From NCBI GenBank assembly GCA_017545865.1, contig JAFWXO010000005.1:28281-92280 (forward strand): a DNA stretch of 64,000 bases, read 5' to 3'. The notes under the pieces are model-generated. The model did no database searches. It saw only the letters and a list, made by a program, of their open reading frames with translations, and was not told the origin of the DNA. The position numbers were made by a program, and so were the translations under genes. The DNA comes from Clostridia bacterium (lineage in GTDB: Bacteria > Bacillota > Clostridia > Christensenellales > Borkfalkiaceae). Every line of letters starts with the position of its first letter. Position 1 is the stretch's first letter. This document shows positions 1 to 10,216 of the stretch, piece by piece.

Positions 1-136
1 TACCAGAGCCAGTTTGAGTCATACCAAACTTGTAAGTCATAAGCATAGGAACGGTTTTATCATACGCTTGCCAGAACGCCGAGATTAAGAAAAACGCAAA
101 ACCTACGAGTATTGTTCTTTTGTAATTGAGTTTCAT
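1..136 (-). CDS. MFS transporter, N-terminal fragment
   Basis: Only the first 45 codons are inside the window; the gene runs off the left edge. The peptide begins MKLNYKRT and continues into a hydrophobic helix and a segment ending TYKFGMTQTGSG, which resembles the first membrane span and loop of major facilitator superfamily carriers of the sugar-transport type. A ribosome binding site (aaggag) precedes the ATG at 136. Substrate cannot be told. Confidence 0.6.
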   Translation of the reverse strand, partial: MKLNYKRTILVGFAFFLISAFWQAYDKTVPMLMTYKFGMTQTGSG

Positions 137-147
137 TTGTTTTCTCC

Positions 148-879
148 TTATTTTTTATTAGGTTCAAATCCGTAAATAAGCCTATGGCAACTTTCACACT
201 CTTTAATTTCGCCAGAGGAAAGATCTTCCATAAAACTTATCGGCATACTCATCATGCAGAAAGGACAATGGTTTGATTTTTTTGATAAATCAAGACCGAA
301 CACTATCGGGAACTTTTTATCTTTCCTTCTTAAAGTGTACTTTTCCATAAGCGTTTTGTCAATACTTTCTTCAAGTTTTTTAAGTTTAGACTTAAGTTCC
401 GTTACTTCGCCCTTTTTAGAATTTTTAAGTTCTTCAAGTTTAGGAGCGTACTCGTTGTATTGAGCCTTCATAGCATTGTTGGACTTTGCAAGTTTACCGT
501 ATTCGTTATAAAGGTCTTGCATTTCCTTAGAAAGAGCGTTTACAGTTTGCTCCATCTTCTCAATTTGAGCGCAAACGTCTAAAAACTTTTTCTTTAAGTA
601 TTCAAGTTCTTCTTCGTTTTCACAAGTTTCAACGGTTTTTTCGTACTCTTTTGCCTTTTCGAGATATTCTTCAAAATCTTTAACGGCTTTATTGTAATTT
701 TCAGTTACCGTTTGCGCTTTTGATTCAAGCTCGGAAAGAGTTTCTTTTACCGTGGATAAGAACTTTCTTGCAGACAAGTATTTTTTCGCTTCTTCGCTAC
801 CGTTTACTTCGTCTTCAATCAATTTTAAGTTCTTGTCAATTTCTTGGTACTCTACGATAAGTTTGATTTGTTCTGACAT
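148..879 (-). CDS. C4-type zinc ribbon coiled-coil protein
   Basis: A 243-residue protein. Residues about 10-190 are a long charged coiled coil and the C-terminus carries two Cys pairs (CPFC and CESC), the layout of the zf-RING_7 family (PF02591), which is usually encoded next to nif3. The ATG at 879 is chosen because aggag lies just upstream; an ORF extension to 912 overlaps nif3 and has no such site. Molecular role is unknown in the family; nucleic-acid binding is an inference. Confidence 0.85.
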   Translation of the reverse strand: MSEQIKLIVEYQEIDKNLKLIEDEVNGSEEAKKYLSARKFLSTVKETLSELESKAQTVTENYNKAVKDFEEYLEKAKEYEKTVETCENEEELEYLKKKFLDVCAQIEKMEQTVNALSKEMQDLYNEYGKLAKSNNAMKAQYNEYAPKLEELKNSKKGEVTELKSKLKKLEESIDKTLMEKYTLRRKDKKFPIVFGLDLSKKSNHCPFCMMSMPISFMEDLSSGEIKECESCHRLIYGFEPNKK

Positions 880-889
880 AATGTTTCTC

Positions 890-1660
890 CTATAACATAT
901 AATCGTTTTCAACGATTACAGTATTTATTTCGCTTAATTTTTTATTTGCCCATTTGAAAAAATGTTTAAACCCATACATTTCGCTCGAATAGTGAGTTAC
1001 TTGCATAACGCTCTTACCGCGCTTTAAAGCGTTTAAGATAACGTGGTGCTTAATATCCGAGGAAACGTATAAATCAACGCCCGAAACCGCTTCGAGTTCG
1101 CCTTCGTCAAGCCCCGAACCGCAAAAAGACGCAACGCGTTCAATTTGTTTTGACGGGCTACCGAAAATCATAACCTTATCGGTTGAGAAAGTTTCAATAT
1201 ATTTTTCTTTAAGGCTTTGCAAAGTAACGTCCGTTTCAAACACCCTTCCGTAACCTTCGCCGTTACCTAAATCGTGCACGATTTGAGTTTTCACCGCGCC
1301 TAAACCTTTTGCCAAATAATAGTCGATACCTTCTTTTGCGCAGTCAAGATTTAAATGCATTGATATAACGCCGATTCCAGCGTTTAAGCACTTTAATAGC
1401 GCGTTGCTATCGTAATCGAGATTTTTAATTGGCGCATAGATTGCGGGATGATGCGTTACTATTAAGTTTGCGCCCGTTTCAATGGCTTTTTGAACGCTAA
1501 TATCGGTAAGGTCAAGCGTGAAAACGATTCCCGTTATATCCCCTTTAACTTGGGCTATAATACCGCTATTATCGTAACCACCCATCTTTTGAACGAGTTT
1601 ATCAGATAGTTCAAGCGGAGCGTACTCTTCAAGCGTTTTTAAAACTTCTTGTAAAGTCAT
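890..1660 (-). CDS. Nif3-like dinuclear metal center protein
   Basis: A 256-residue member of the NIF3/YbgI (DUF34) family. The metal-binding THHP motif is present in VTHHPAIY and a late His lies in QVTHYSSEMYGFKHF. The family has been linked to GTP cyclohydrolase I-like chemistry but its reaction is not settled. The start overlaps the trmK stop by 4 bp, matching the dnaG-rpoD-trmK-nif3 order of Bacillota. Confidence 0.9.
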   Translation of the reverse strand: MTLQEVLKTLEEYAPLELSDKLVQKMGGYDNSGIIAQVKGDITGIVFTLDLTDISVQKAIETGANLIVTHHPAIYAPIKNLDYDSNALLKCLNAGIGVISMHLNLDCAKEGIDYYLAKGLGAVKTQIVHDLGNGEGYGRVFETDVTLQSLKEKYIETFSTDKVMIFGSPSKQIERVASFCGSGLDEGELEAVSGVDLYVSSDIKHHVILNALKRGKSVMQVTHYSSEMYGFKHFFKWANKKLSEINTVIVENDYML

Positions 1661-2304
1661 TTTAATATTTCCCTTATTTCCTTTAATTTTTGCATCGCAA
1701 CCGATTTTGCAGTTTCCGATGCCGTTTTAGTTTGAACCACGCCCTCGTAAAGTTTTTCATCGAGCGTGAGTTTTTCTATAAAATCATCGGGGCGTTCGTT
1801 TAAATTATCTCGCCCGTAAATATATTCTAAGTTTGTGTATTCCTTCGGCTCTATATCCGCTTCAACGGCTGAAATAATATCGTAAAACTTGCCTTTATCT
1901 TTAATGGTAAAATCTTTTAAGATTTTATAACCCAAGTCAAAAAGGAGTTTTCTAACCTTAACGCTATTTTTTTGCGGAGCAAGAACGAGTTTTTTCGGCA
2001 GGCTCATAGCGGAAGATAAAATCTTAACGATTTCTTCACCACCCATACCCGCTATCGCAACTTCATCGGGAAGTTCGGTAAAAGACTCCAAACCGTCACT
2101 GACGACTGCGGTTACCCTATCCCCGTAAGGCTTTAAAAGGTCAACGGCTTTTTGCAAACTGCTTTTTGATATATCGGATATGATAACCCTTTTATAATTG
2201 CCACTTTTTAAAACCATTTCGGCAAGGTAGCCGTGGTCACAACCAACGTCCGCAAACACTTCACCCGTGCCAACTAAACTAAATAGAGTTCGTAACCTAT
2301 CCAT
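1657..2304 (-). CDS. trmK: tRNA (adenine(22)-N1)-methyltransferase
   Basis: A 215-residue class I SAM methyltransferase. The SAM-binding loop is visible as FADVGCDHGYLA near residue 20 and a second motif as AIAGMGGEEI near residue 85, both typical of TrmK, which makes m1A22 in tRNA. It overlaps the rpoD stop codon by one base and nif3 by four, so the three genes are probably translated from one message. Confidence 0.9.
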   Translation of the reverse strand: MDRLRTLFSLVGTGEVFADVGCDHGYLAEMVLKSGNYKRVIISDISKSSLQKAVDLLKPYGDRVTAVVSDGLESFTELPDEVAIAGMGGEEIVKILSSAMSLPKKLVLAPQKNSVKVRKLLFDLGYKILKDFTIKDKGKFYDIISAVEADIEPKEYTNLEYIYGRDNLNERPDDFIEKLTLDEKLYEGVVQTKTASETAKSVAMQKLKEIREILK

Positions 2305-3371
2305 TAGTCTAAGTACTCTTTAAGTTTTTTAGAACGCGACGGGTGGCGGAGTTTTCTAAGCGCCTTTGCTTCAATTTGACGAATTCTTTCACGCGTTACG
2401 TTGAATTCTTTACCAACTTCTTCTAAAGTTCTCGGCTTGCCGTCGTCAATACCGTAACGAAGCCTTAAAACTTTTTCTTCTCTCGGAGTTAAAGTATCAA
2501 GAATAGAAATGAGTTGTTTTTTGAGCATTGCAAATGCAACAACATCACTTGGCGACGCGGATTTTTCATCTTCGATGAAAGTTCCAAGGTTGCTATCTTC
2601 TTCTTCGCCAATAGGAGTTTCTAACGAAACGGGGTCTTGAGCGATAGTTTGAATTTCAACAACCTTTTCAACGGTAATACCCATCGCTTGAGCAATTTCT
2701 TCAGGGGACGGTTCTCTACCGAGTTCTTGAAGAAGTTGACGGGAAATTTTAATGAGTTTGTTGATAGTTTCAACCATGTGAACGGGAATTCTTATTGTTC
2801 TTGCTTGATCGGCGATTGCTCTCGTTATCGCTTGGCGAATCCACCAAGTAGCGTAAGTTGAGAACTTAAAGCCCTTAGTATAGTCGAACTTTTCAACCGC
2901 TTTCATAAGACCTAAGTTACCTTCTTGAATAAGGTCTAAAAGGTGCATACCACGGCCAACGTATCTTTTAGCGATAGAAACAACGAGCCTTAAGTTTGCT
3001 TCGGATAAGCGCTTTTTAGCCGACTCATCGCCTTGCATCATCTTTTCGGCAAGTTCAGATTCTTCTTCGGTTGATAATAAAGCAACTTTACCGATGTCTT
3101 TAAGGTAAACCTTGACGGGATCGTCCATTGAAACTTCTTTTTCAAGTTGATTTAAAAGATCATCGTCACGCGAGGCAACGTCGTCAAACGTGTCGATAAT
3201 TTCAATGTTTTTCTCACTGAAAGCATTGTAGATAATTTCGATTTGTTCGGGAGTTACCTTGTGTTTTTCGATTCTATCCATAAGTTCGTCTGCTTTAACA
3301 AACTTTTTATCTTGATAAAATGCTAATAATTCTTGGGTAAGTTCTGTAAGTTTTTCAGTTGATACGCTCAT
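2304..3371 (-). CDS. rpoD: Primary sigma factor, RNA polymerase sigma-70
   Basis: A 355-residue housekeeping sigma factor. Regions 1.1, 1.2 ([12 protein letters not shown]), 2.1-2.4 ([31 protein letters not shown]), 3 and 4 ([24 protein letters not shown]) occur in order. Its expected promoter type, TTGACA with a 17-bp spacer and TATAAT, is found at several sites in this window. A strong site (ggagag) precedes the ATG. It follows dnaG closely, as in Bacillus. Confidence 0.97.
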   Translation of the reverse strand: MSVSTEKLTELTQELLAFYQDKKFVKADELMDRIEKHKVTPEQIEIIYNAFSEKNIEIIDTFDDVASRDDDLLNQLEKEVSMDDPVKVYLKDIGKVALLSTEEESELAEKMMQGDESAKKRLSEANLRLVVSIAKRYVGRGMHLLDLIQEGNLGLMKAVEKFDYTKGFKFSTYATWWIRQAITRAIADQARTIRIPVHMVETINKLIKISRQLLQELGREPSPEEIAQAMGITVEKVVEIQTIAQDPVSLETPIGEEEDSNLGTFIEDEKSASPSDVVAFAMLKKQLISILDTLTPREEKVLRLRYGIDDGKPRTLEEVGKEFNVTRERIRQIEAKALRKLRHPSRSKKLKEYLD

Positions 3372-3383
3372 TTTTCTCTCCGT

Positions 3384-5156
3384 TTAAATTTTTGATAATT
3401 CTATCGTTTTTTCCGCCACCATAACGGCTAAACGACGTTTTTGAGCCTCGTCAATTTCATTTTTGTAAAGCTCGTTGAGTTTTTTAAGATCTTCAGATAA
3501 ATTTGATTTTCTAACCACTTTTAAGCAGTCGGTATAAAAACGACTTTCCTGCTCAATATCGGTTATTTTATCTCCGCTTTGCAAAATAGCGTCAAGTTCC
3601 GTAAGCCCATCTTCCGAAACAACGGTTTGAAGTTTGCTTGCGTCTTTAATGCCGTTAAATACTATCGCTTCGCAAATCTTTTCTCGAACGCTATCTGAAA
3701 AGTAAAGGTTGGAAACAGCCTCAACGTCTGCATACGGTTTTGCGTTTATAACAGACCAAAGTATCGTTCGCTCCGCTATTGAAAGCCTGTCCATCTTAAC
3801 CGTTTTAACTTCAATTTTTTCCGCTTTTTCGTACTTTGGAACAGTAACGCTTCCGCTTTCTAAATCTCTTTTTAGCGACTGGTAACTAATGCCCGTTATT
3901 GCGCTTATTTTGTTTAAAAGTTCTTCTTTTAAATATTCGCCTTTAACCGTTCGTATTAAATCAAGGCTTTCGGATAAATATTTTCTCTTATCCGACTCAT
4001 CGGTTAAATCTTTGCCCCTTTTTATAAGCGCAAGTTTAAAGTCGATTAGCGGTTGAGCCTTGGAAAGCAAGGTTTTATACCCTTCTGCGCCGTACTTTCT
4101 AATAACGTCGTCTGGATCTAAGCCTTCGGGAAGGTTAACGACTTTTACTTCGAAACCTTCGTTTTCGAAAATTTCTAAACTTCTAACGGTTGCCTTTTGC
4201 CCAGCCCCGTCACCATCGTAACTAACCAAAACCTTTTGAGTGTAACGCTTTAAAAGTTTGGCTTGGGATAAAGTTAAACTCGTTCCCATCGACGCTACAA
4301 CGTTTTTAAATCCCGCTGAGTATAGAGAAATTGCATCCATATACCCTTCAACCATAATAACGTAATCAAGGTCGGTTTCTTGGCGAATTTGTTTTAAGTT
4401 GTTAACGTTGTATAAAACGTTTTTCTTGTTAAATAGGCTTGTTTCGGAAGTGTTTTTATACTTGCCAAAGCCCTTATCTTCTAAAATTCTACCGCCAAAG
4501 CCTATAACCTTGCCCATAGAGTTGATAATGGGAACGGTTAGCCTTTCCGCTTGGAAATCGTAAACACCCTTTTTACCTTCCGTGCAAGCGCCAGATTCAA
4601 GCATTTCTTTCTCGGTAAAACCTTTTTGTTTTAAATGATTAACGAGCCCGTAATAATCAAGTGACGCGCCTATTCCAAAGTGGCGCACCGTTTTTGAATC
4701 AAGCCCGCGTTTATGTAAATATTCAAGCCAAACACCCGCCTTTTCATCGCGCAAGTTGTGGGCGTAAAAAAGCGCGGTTTCACGCATTAACTCGTAAAGC
4801 CTATCCTTTTTGCGCTTTGCTTGTTTTGCCTGTTCTTCGCTTTGGAAATCGCTTTCGGGAAGTGGCATTTTAACGCGTTCGGCTAAAATCTTAATCGCGT
4901 CGTAAAAGTCTACCGTTTCAACTTCTTGGATAAACTTTATAACGTCACCACCCTTACCGCAACCGAAACAGTGATAAAACTGCCCCGGCTCGTTTACCGT
5001 AAAAGATGGGGTTTTTTCCGTGTGACCTGGTAGCGGACAACACGCCCAGTAGTTGGTTGAACCTTTTCTAACGAGATTGCAGTACCGACTAACGACGTCT
5101 ACTATGTTGTTTTTACTTTTAAGTTCTTCAATGAACTTCTCGTCAAAAGTCGGCAT
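3384..5156 (-). CDS. dnaG: DNA primase
   Basis: A 590-residue primase. The N-terminal CHC2-type zinc finger (CPLPGHTEKTPSF with CFGCGKGGD) is at residues 38-65, the catalytic core with RLTVPI and the TOPRIM motifs VEGYMDAISL and SYDGDGAGQKA follow, and a helicase-binding domain ends the protein. It synthesises RNA primers at the fork. It heads the dnaG-rpoD-trmK-nif3 unit, with aaggag before the ATG. Confidence 0.97.
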   Translation of the reverse strand: MPTFDEKFIEELKSKNNIVDVVSRYCNLVRKGSTNYWACCPLPGHTEKTPSFTVNEPGQFYHCFGCGKGGDVIKFIQEVETVDFYDAIKILAERVKMPLPESDFQSEEQAKQAKRKKDRLYELMRETALFYAHNLRDEKAGVWLEYLHKRGLDSKTVRHFGIGASLDYYGLVNHLKQKGFTEKEMLESGACTEGKKGVYDFQAERLTVPIINSMGKVIGFGGRILEDKGFGKYKNTSETSLFNKKNVLYNVNNLKQIRQETDLDYVIMVEGYMDAISLYSAGFKNVVASMGTSLTLSQAKLLKRYTQKVLVSYDGDGAGQKATVRSLEIFENEGFEVKVVNLPEGLDPDDVIRKYGAEGYKTLLSKAQPLIDFKLALIKRGKDLTDESDKRKYLSESLDLIRTVKGEYLKEELLNKISAITGISYQSLKRDLESGSVTVPKYEKAEKIEVKTVKMDRLSIAERTILWSVINAKPYADVEAVSNLYFSDSVREKICEAIVFNGIKDASKLQTVVSEDGLTELDAILQSGDKITDIEQESRFYTDCLKVVRKSNLSEDLKKLNELYKNEIDEAQKRRLAVMVAEKTIELSKI

Positions 5157-5165
5157 AACTCTCCT

Positions 5166-6173
5166 TTAGAAACTTTGTGGAATAAAAATTTGATTGAACA
5201 CGTTTACGGCGTATCTATCCGTCATTGAAGATAAATAATCGCAAATAACCGTTTCAAGCGGATAATTTTTAAGTAAATCTTGATAAACTTTTGGGAGTTT
5301 ATCTGGGTTTTTTATAAAATAATCGTAAGTTGCGGAAATCATAAGCCCCGCTCTTTCTTCTTCACGCTTAGCAGTTGGCATCATATAAACGTTATCGAAC
5401 ATAAAGGCTCTAAGTTCCTTCATAGCCCCGTCAACGTCAGATGAAAGAGTGATTTTATCTTTATTTAAACTGTTTTCGTAAGCGGAACTAATCATAACGT
5501 TAATTCTCTCTCTCGAAGTTTTGCCGAGAACGTTTAAAACGCTTTTTGGCAAGTCTTCAACGGAAATAACGCCTGCTCTAACTGCATCGTCAACGTCGTG
5601 ATTTAAATAGGCTATGCGGTCGGAAATGGAAACTACTTGACCTTCAAGGGTTGACGGGCAAGTTCCCGTTTTGTGATTTAAAATACCGTCACGCACTTCA
5701 TAGGTTAAATTTAAACCAAGCCCACCCTTTTCCAAAACGTCAACCACTCGTAAAGATTGTTCGTTGTGCTTAAAGCCGTTTGGCGAAAGTTTATTTAAAA
5801 CCCTTTCGCCCGCATGCCCGAACGGAGTGTGCCCAAGATCGTGCCCAAGCGCAATCGCTTCAGTTAAATCTTCATTGAGCGCAAGCGCGCGGGAGATTGA
5901 ACGGGCAATCTGAGAAACGTCTAACGTGTGCGTGAGCCGTGTCATATAATGGTCGCCTTCGGGGGAAAAGAAAACCTGCGTTTTGTTTTTGAGCCTTATA
6001 AACGCCCTTGAATAAATTATTCTATCCCTATCGCGTTGAAATTCCGTGCGCATAGGGCAAGCAGTTTCTTCTTTAAGCCTGCCTTTCGTTTCGTTTGACT
6101 TTACGGCAAAAGGAGATAAAAACGCTTCTTCTTTTTTGAAAGTTAACTGTTTAACGGATAAAATTTCTGCCAT
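5166..6173 (-). CDS. dgt: dGTPase-like HD-domain nucleotide triphosphohydrolase
   Basis: A 335-residue HD-domain protein. The HD motif is intact (TRLTHTLDVSQIAR followed by ALGHDLGHTPFGHAGE) as is the downstream SISDRIAYLNHDVDD segment, all typical of dGTP triphosphohydrolase-like proteins that split dNTPs to nucleoside and triphosphate. The ATG at 6173 is chosen; an in-frame TTG six bases upstream is possible and neither has a strong ribosome site. Located just upstream of dnaG, a position this family often takes in Clostridia. Confidence 0.88.
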   Translation of the reverse strand: MAEILSVKQLTFKKEEAFLSPFAVKSNETKGRLKEETACPMRTEFQRDRDRIIYSRAFIRLKNKTQVFFSPEGDHYMTRLTHTLDVSQIARSISRALALNEDLTEAIALGHDLGHTPFGHAGERVLNKLSPNGFKHNEQSLRVVDVLEKGGLGLNLTYEVRDGILNHKTGTCPSTLEGQVVSISDRIAYLNHDVDDAVRAGVISVEDLPKSVLNVLGKTSRERINVMISSAYENSLNKDKITLSSDVDGAMKELRAFMFDNVYMMPTAKREEERAGLMISATYDYFIKNPDKLPKVYQDLLKNYPLETVICDYLSSMTDRYAVNVFNQIFIPQSF

Positions 6174-6227
6174 ACTCAATTAAAATATACCTAAAAAAAT
6201 CAAAAATACTTTTTTTAAAAAGAATTT

Positions 6228-6926
6228 TTAACAAAAAACTTTAAAAGTTTTACCATTTACGTTTTTTAAACGTAAAATTTTTAATAATTCTTCGCCAGCA
6301 TCGGTTGGAGTGGGAATTTTACTAAGCCCGTACTCACGAGCAAACTCAAGTTTATCTTCATTTGATAAGTGAGCGTTCATAGGCGTATCAACAAGCCCAA
6401 AGGCAACCGAGCAAACGGAAACGTTACTACCGCTAAGTTCTTCGGATAACGCTCTCGTAAGTCCAATAACGCCAGTTTTGGTTGCGGAGTATAAAACTTC
6501 ACAAGAACCGCCTTCAAGCCCGAACACCGATGAAACGTTTATTATTTTACCACCGCTACTTAGCATTGATTTAACCGCTCTTTTGTTTACGAGCAAAGCG
6601 CCTTTTAGGTTTATATCAACAACCCTATCAATATCTTCAACCGTAACGTCTAAAATGGTTTTTTGTTCGAGAGCAACGCCCGCGCAAGAGATCACGGCGG
6701 AAATATTGCCGTAACGCTTTTCAGCGTATTCAAAAAGATAGTCAACGTCACTTTCAACACTTACGTTACACTTAACCATATCAACGCTGTGAAGCTTAGT
6801 TAACTCGCTTGCGCTATCGCAAGAAGAAAAATAAGTTCCAACAACGCTAACGCCTTGATTTTTAAGTTGTATTGCCGTTGCCCTGCCTATTCCGCTTGAC
6901 GCTCCGGTTATAATTACCACGCTCAT
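6228..6926 (-). CDS. Short-chain dehydrogenase/reductase (FabG-like)
   Basis: A 232-residue Rossmann oxidoreductase with the NAD(P) motif TGASSGIG near residue 7, the SCAGVA segment, the catalytic Ser in NVSSVFG and the YxxxK pair in YSATKTG. It looks like 3-oxoacyl-ACP reductase, but there is no fatty-acid cluster around it, so the substrate is open. The start at 6926 is preferred because the longer reading frame would run through the efp terminator. Confidence 0.85.
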   Translation of the reverse strand: MSVVIITGASSGIGRATAIQLKNQGVSVVGTYFSSCDSASELTKLHSVDMVKCNVSVESDVDYLFEYAEKRYGNISAVISCAGVALEQKTILDVTVEDIDRVVDINLKGALLVNKRAVKSMLSSGGKIINVSSVFGLEGGSCEVLYSATKTGVIGLTRALSEELSGSNVSVCSVAFGLVDTPMNAHLSNEDKLEFAREYGLSKIPTPTDAGEELLKILRLKNVNGKTFKVFC

Positions 6927-6933
6927 ATTAAAT

Positions 6934-6966
6934 GCAAAAACCTGACAGTTAAATTCTGTCAGGTAA
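6934..6966 (-). terminator. Intrinsic terminator of efp
   Basis: A perfect 9-bp inverted repeat (acctgacag / ctgtcaggt) with a 7-nt loop, followed on the minus strand by a T-run. It lies 9 bases after the efp stop and ends 8 bases before the ATG of the reductase gene, so it separates the two units or partly attenuates into the second. Confidence 0.85.
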
Positions 6967-6974
6967 AAAAGCAA

Positions 6975-7535
6975 TTATTTTTTAACTCTTTCCATGTAGT
7001 CGCCAGTTCTAGTGTCAATACGAATAACGTCACCTTCGTTAACGAACATAGGAACTTGAATGTAAAGACCGGTTTCGATCTTAACTTGCTTGGTAGCGTT
7101 AGTTGCAGTGTTACCAGCAACGCTCGGTTCTGCTTCAGTTACCAAGAGTTCAACGAAGTTTTCACATTCAACCGAGAACGCTTTACCCTTGTAGAATTTA
7201 ACGGTTACGGGATCGTTTTCTTTAACGTACTTAAGCGCGTCTTCAACTTGGTCGTAATTGAGCGGTTCCATATTGAATTCTTCGTCCATAAAGTAGTAAA
7301 GTTCACCGTCACTATAAGAATAAGTCATCTTCTTAGTTTCGATAACTGCGTTTTCGAACTTTTCAGTCGGGTTGAAGGTTATTTGTAAAACCTTACCGTC
7401 TACTACGTTTTTAAGGGTTGTTCTAACGAACGCTGCGCCCTTACCCGGCTTAACGTGAAGGAAATCAACAACTGTGAAGATTTTTCCTTCGTATTCGATA
7501 GTTACGCCTTTTCTTAAATCGCCTGCTAATACCAT
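6975..7535 (-). CDS. efp: Elongation factor P
   Basis: A 186-residue protein with three beta domains. The KOW-like N-terminus ([30 protein letters not shown]) carries the loop that is modified in other species; here the loop reads KPGKGA with Lys at the tip. The C-terminal motif [13 protein letters not shown] is typical. EF-P relieves ribosome stalling at polyproline. Strong site (aaggag) before the ATG; own terminator downstream. Confidence 0.96.
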   Translation of the reverse strand: MVLAGDLRKGVTIEYEGKIFTVVDFLHVKPGKGAAFVRTTLKNVVDGKVLQITFNPTEKFENAVIETKKMTYSYSDGELYYFMDEEFNMEPLNYDQVEDALKYVKENDPVTVKFYKGKAFSVECENFVELLVTEAEPSVAGNTATNATKQVKIETGLYIQVPMFVNEGDVIRIDTRTGDYMERVKK

Positions 7536-7570
7536 ATTAAAATTTTCTCCTTGAAAAATATTTATTATTT

Positions 7571-8590
7571 TTAACCTTTTATCACTAAAAGATTTTTATC
7601 CGTTTTCATAAGTGATAGACACTTGCCGTTTGCAAGAGTTACCGTATCTTCAATTCTAATTCCAAACTCGCCTTCTAAATATACGCCCGGCTCAACTGAG
7701 AACACAGCCCCGTCTTTTAAAACTGCTTGGCATTTTGGGCTAAGAGATGGATATTCGTGAATTTTAACGCCTATGCCGTGCCCTAACGAGTGAGTGAAGA
7801 ATTTATCGTAACCGCCATCTCTAAGCACGCCCCTTGCAATCTCGTCCGCCTGCTTGCAAATTGTGCCAGCCGTTATTTTATCAACCGCCGTTAAGTGAGC
7901 GGTTTTAACGAGATCGTAAACCTTTAAAAATTTATCGGTTGGCTCGCCGAAAAATAAAGTCCTCGTCATATCAGATAAAAAACCTTTGTAAACGCACCCA
8001 AAGTCCATAAGTATAGGAGTGTTAGGCTCAAGTTTTTTATCGCTCGTTTCATAATGCGGAACGGAACTACCCGTCCCGAAAGCAACTATCGTTTTAAAAC
8101 CAACGCCCGCGCCTAAGCGCTTAAAGTTCCTTTCAAGTTCGGCTGAAAGTTCAAGTTCGGTTATACCTTCTTTGATAAAGGGCAAAACGTTTAAAAACGC
8201 TTGCTCGCAAATCTCACACGATTTTTTAATGAGAGTTAACTGCTCGGTTGACTTTACCATAGCAAGTTCGTTATGCTCGCTCGTATAATCGTAAAGCTCA
8301 AAACCGCTCTTTAACAAATTTTCGTATACTTTTGCGCTCGTGTAATCGTATATAAGCCCTATCTTTTTTACGTTTAGCGTTTTTAATAGGTCAAATAGCG
8401 AAGTTTCACTTTGCAAATAACACTCGGCTTTCGCTTGCTTTTTAGCAGACTCTATATACCTGCCGTCAGTTAACAAATGGTTTTTGCCGTTGCAAATAAC
8501 CAAATACCCGTCGTCAACGTAAAAGCCTGAGTAGTAAAAAATAAGGTCACCGTCAGTCAAAACGACTGCGCCGTTACAAAAATTTCGCAT
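7571..8590 (-). CDS. pepP: Xaa-Pro aminopeptidase (M24 family)
   Basis: A 339-residue metallopeptidase. The creatinase-type N-domain (about 1-115) precedes a pita-bread catalytic domain with metal ligands visible in [18 protein letters not shown], the SHGLGHGIG-type motif written here as [21 protein letters not shown] and the late GIRIEDT. It removes N-terminal residues next to proline. No Shine-Dalgarno sequence precedes the ATG, and the predicted promoter places the transcript start almost on the ATG, so it may be leaderless. Confidence 0.93.
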   Translation of the reverse strand: MRNFCNGAVVLTDGDLIFYYSGFYVDDGYLVICNGKNHLLTDGRYIESAKKQAKAECYLQSETSLFDLLKTLNVKKIGLIYDYTSAKVYENLLKSGFELYDYTSEHNELAMVKSTEQLTLIKKSCEICEQAFLNVLPFIKEGITELELSAELERNFKRLGAGVGFKTIVAFGTGSSVPHYETSDKKLEPNTPILMDFGCVYKGFLSDMTRTLFFGEPTDKFLKVYDLVKTAHLTAVDKITAGTICKQADEIARGVLRDGGYDKFFTHSLGHGIGVKIHEYPSLSPKCQAVLKDGAVFSVEPGVYLEGEFGIRIEDTVTLANGKCLSLMKTDKNLLVIKG

Positions 8591-8599
8591 TACGTAATA

Positions 8600-8628
8600 A
8601 TATTAACATATTATTTACGTTAAGTCAA
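8600..8628 (-). promoter_or_regulatory. Promoter of pepP
   Basis: Read on the minus strand, TTGACT (8628-8623) and TAATAT (8605-8600) are separated by 17 bp. The expected start point falls within three bases of the pepP ATG at 8590. Confidence 0.6.
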
Positions 8629-8677
8629 CTAAGAGCGCGCTATTTTTTGAATACTTTGATAAAATAAATGCCCCGCA

Positions 8678-10216
8678 TCAAAGTAGCGGAGCAAATATTC
8701 TAACTAAAGAACTTATAAATCGTTTAAAGAGCGTGTTTTTGATATTTGATTTCTTTATCTCAATGCTCTTTTCTAAAACGCTTAAAATGTCGCTCTTAAC
8801 GTCGTTTAAAACGTCTGCTCTATACATCAAAACGCCGTTTTCAAAGTGATGAACGAGCGAGCGGTAATCTAAGTTAACCGTTCCTACCATAGCGTACTCG
8901 TCGTCAACGAGATAAGTTTTGGCGTGGATAAACCCGGGCGAATATTCGTAAATCTTAACGCCTGCGCTAAGAAGCCTTGCATAGTAACTTTTGCTCATAA
9001 CGTTAACAATTTTTTTATCTGGGATAGACGGCAAAATTATCCTCACGTCAACTCCCCTTAAAGCAGTGTTTTCAATATCGGACAAAAGGTCGTTATCCAC
9101 GATTAAATAAGGGGTTGTGATATACGCGTATCGCTTGGCGGAAGATAGCAAATTTTGAATAACAGATTTTGAAACTGCGCGCTCGTAAACGGGCTTTGGC
9201 CCGTCGCCAAACGGCATTATAAAACCGTTACTATTAACGCTTTGCGTTAAAGGATATAAATTTTCAGGGAAATCAGGCTGTTTTTTGCAGTTTAAATAAT
9301 AGTCGGATGCAAACGTTTTAGTAAGTTCGAAAACGGCGTTTCCTTCTAACCTTAAACCACTGTCTTTCCAGTGCCCAAATCGCTCGATTTTGTTAACGTA
9401 CTCATCGGCTAAATTAAACCCGCCGGTGTATCCTATAACCCCATCGATAACCAGAATTTTTCTGTGGTTTCTATTGTTAAACTCCCCGTCTGCATTACCC
9501 CTTAAACGTGAAAATTGAAGGGCTTTTATTCCGAGTTTTTTAAGTTTTCTATCGTAATAAGCAGGGAGCGTTTGCATACAGCCAATATCGTCGTATAAAA
9601 CCCTAACGTCAACGCCTTGGCTTGCTTTTTTAACCAAAATTTCCAAAACGGAATCCCAAAAAACACCCTTTTGTATGATAAAAAACTCTAAAAATATAAA
9701 GTTTTTAGCGTTTTCAAGATCAACGAGCAAATCTTTTCTTAAAAGTTCAATATCGCCGTAATACTTTAAACTCGGATTATCAAATAAGCATGCGCCCGAT
9801 ATTTTTTTAACCATTGAAAACTGGTTATAAGCGGTTAAATCTTGCTCTTTAAGTTTTGAAAAAGAGAAGTCGTCGTTATACCCGTGAGTAGCCGAATAAA
9901 GATCTTTTAATCTCTTTCTATATCTACTGCTAAGTTTTCTTTCAGAAAACATAAAATACGGCATAAACCCCGCTATCGGTATTAGCATTACGATAAAAAG
10001 CCAAGGGACTTTATAATCGGGATTATCGTCTGACGCTATTATTTTTATCACGCACGAAACTTGCGTTAACAGAGCAAGCAAATAAAAATAAGGAACGAAA
10101 TAGCACATTACTACAACTATCCCTATAATTGCTAAAATCTCGGCAATAATCAATAGCATAGCAAAGGTAAATCTTAATGGAATATATTTAATTTTCTTCA
10201 GTATGAACTTCTTCAT
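8678..10216 (-). CDS. cls: Cardiolipin synthase
   Basis: A 512-residue phospholipase-D superfamily enzyme. Two N-terminal membrane helices (about 13-60) are followed by two HKD motifs: NRNHRKILVIDG near residue 250 and IHAKTYLVDDEYAMVG near residue 430. It joins two phosphatidylglycerols into cardiolipin at the membrane. The start overlaps the end of the upstream membrane-protein gene by 29 bp, suggesting coupled translation. Confidence 0.94.
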   Translation of the reverse strand: MKKFILKKIKYIPLRFTFAMLLIIAEILAIIGIVVVMCYFVPYFYLLALLTQVSCVIKIIASDDNPDYKVPWLFIVMLIPIAGFMPYFMFSERKLSSRYRKRLKDLYSATHGYNDDFSFSKLKEQDLTAYNQFSMVKKISGACLFDNPSLKYYGDIELLRKDLLVDLENAKNFIFLEFFIIQKGVFWDSVLEILVKKASQGVDVRVLYDDIGCMQTLPAYYDRKLKKLGIKALQFSRLRGNADGEFNNRNHRKILVIDGVIGYTGGFNLADEYVNKIERFGHWKDSGLRLEGNAVFELTKTFASDYYLNCKKQPDFPENLYPLTQSVNSNGFIMPFGDGPKPVYERAVSKSVIQNLLSSAKRYAYITTPYLIVDNDLLSDIENTALRGVDVRIILPSIPDKKIVNVMSKSYYARLLSAGVKIYEYSPGFIHAKTYLVDDEYAMVGTVNLDYRSLVHHFENGVLMYRADVLNDVKSDILSVLEKSIEIKKSNIKNTLFKRFISSLVRIFAPLL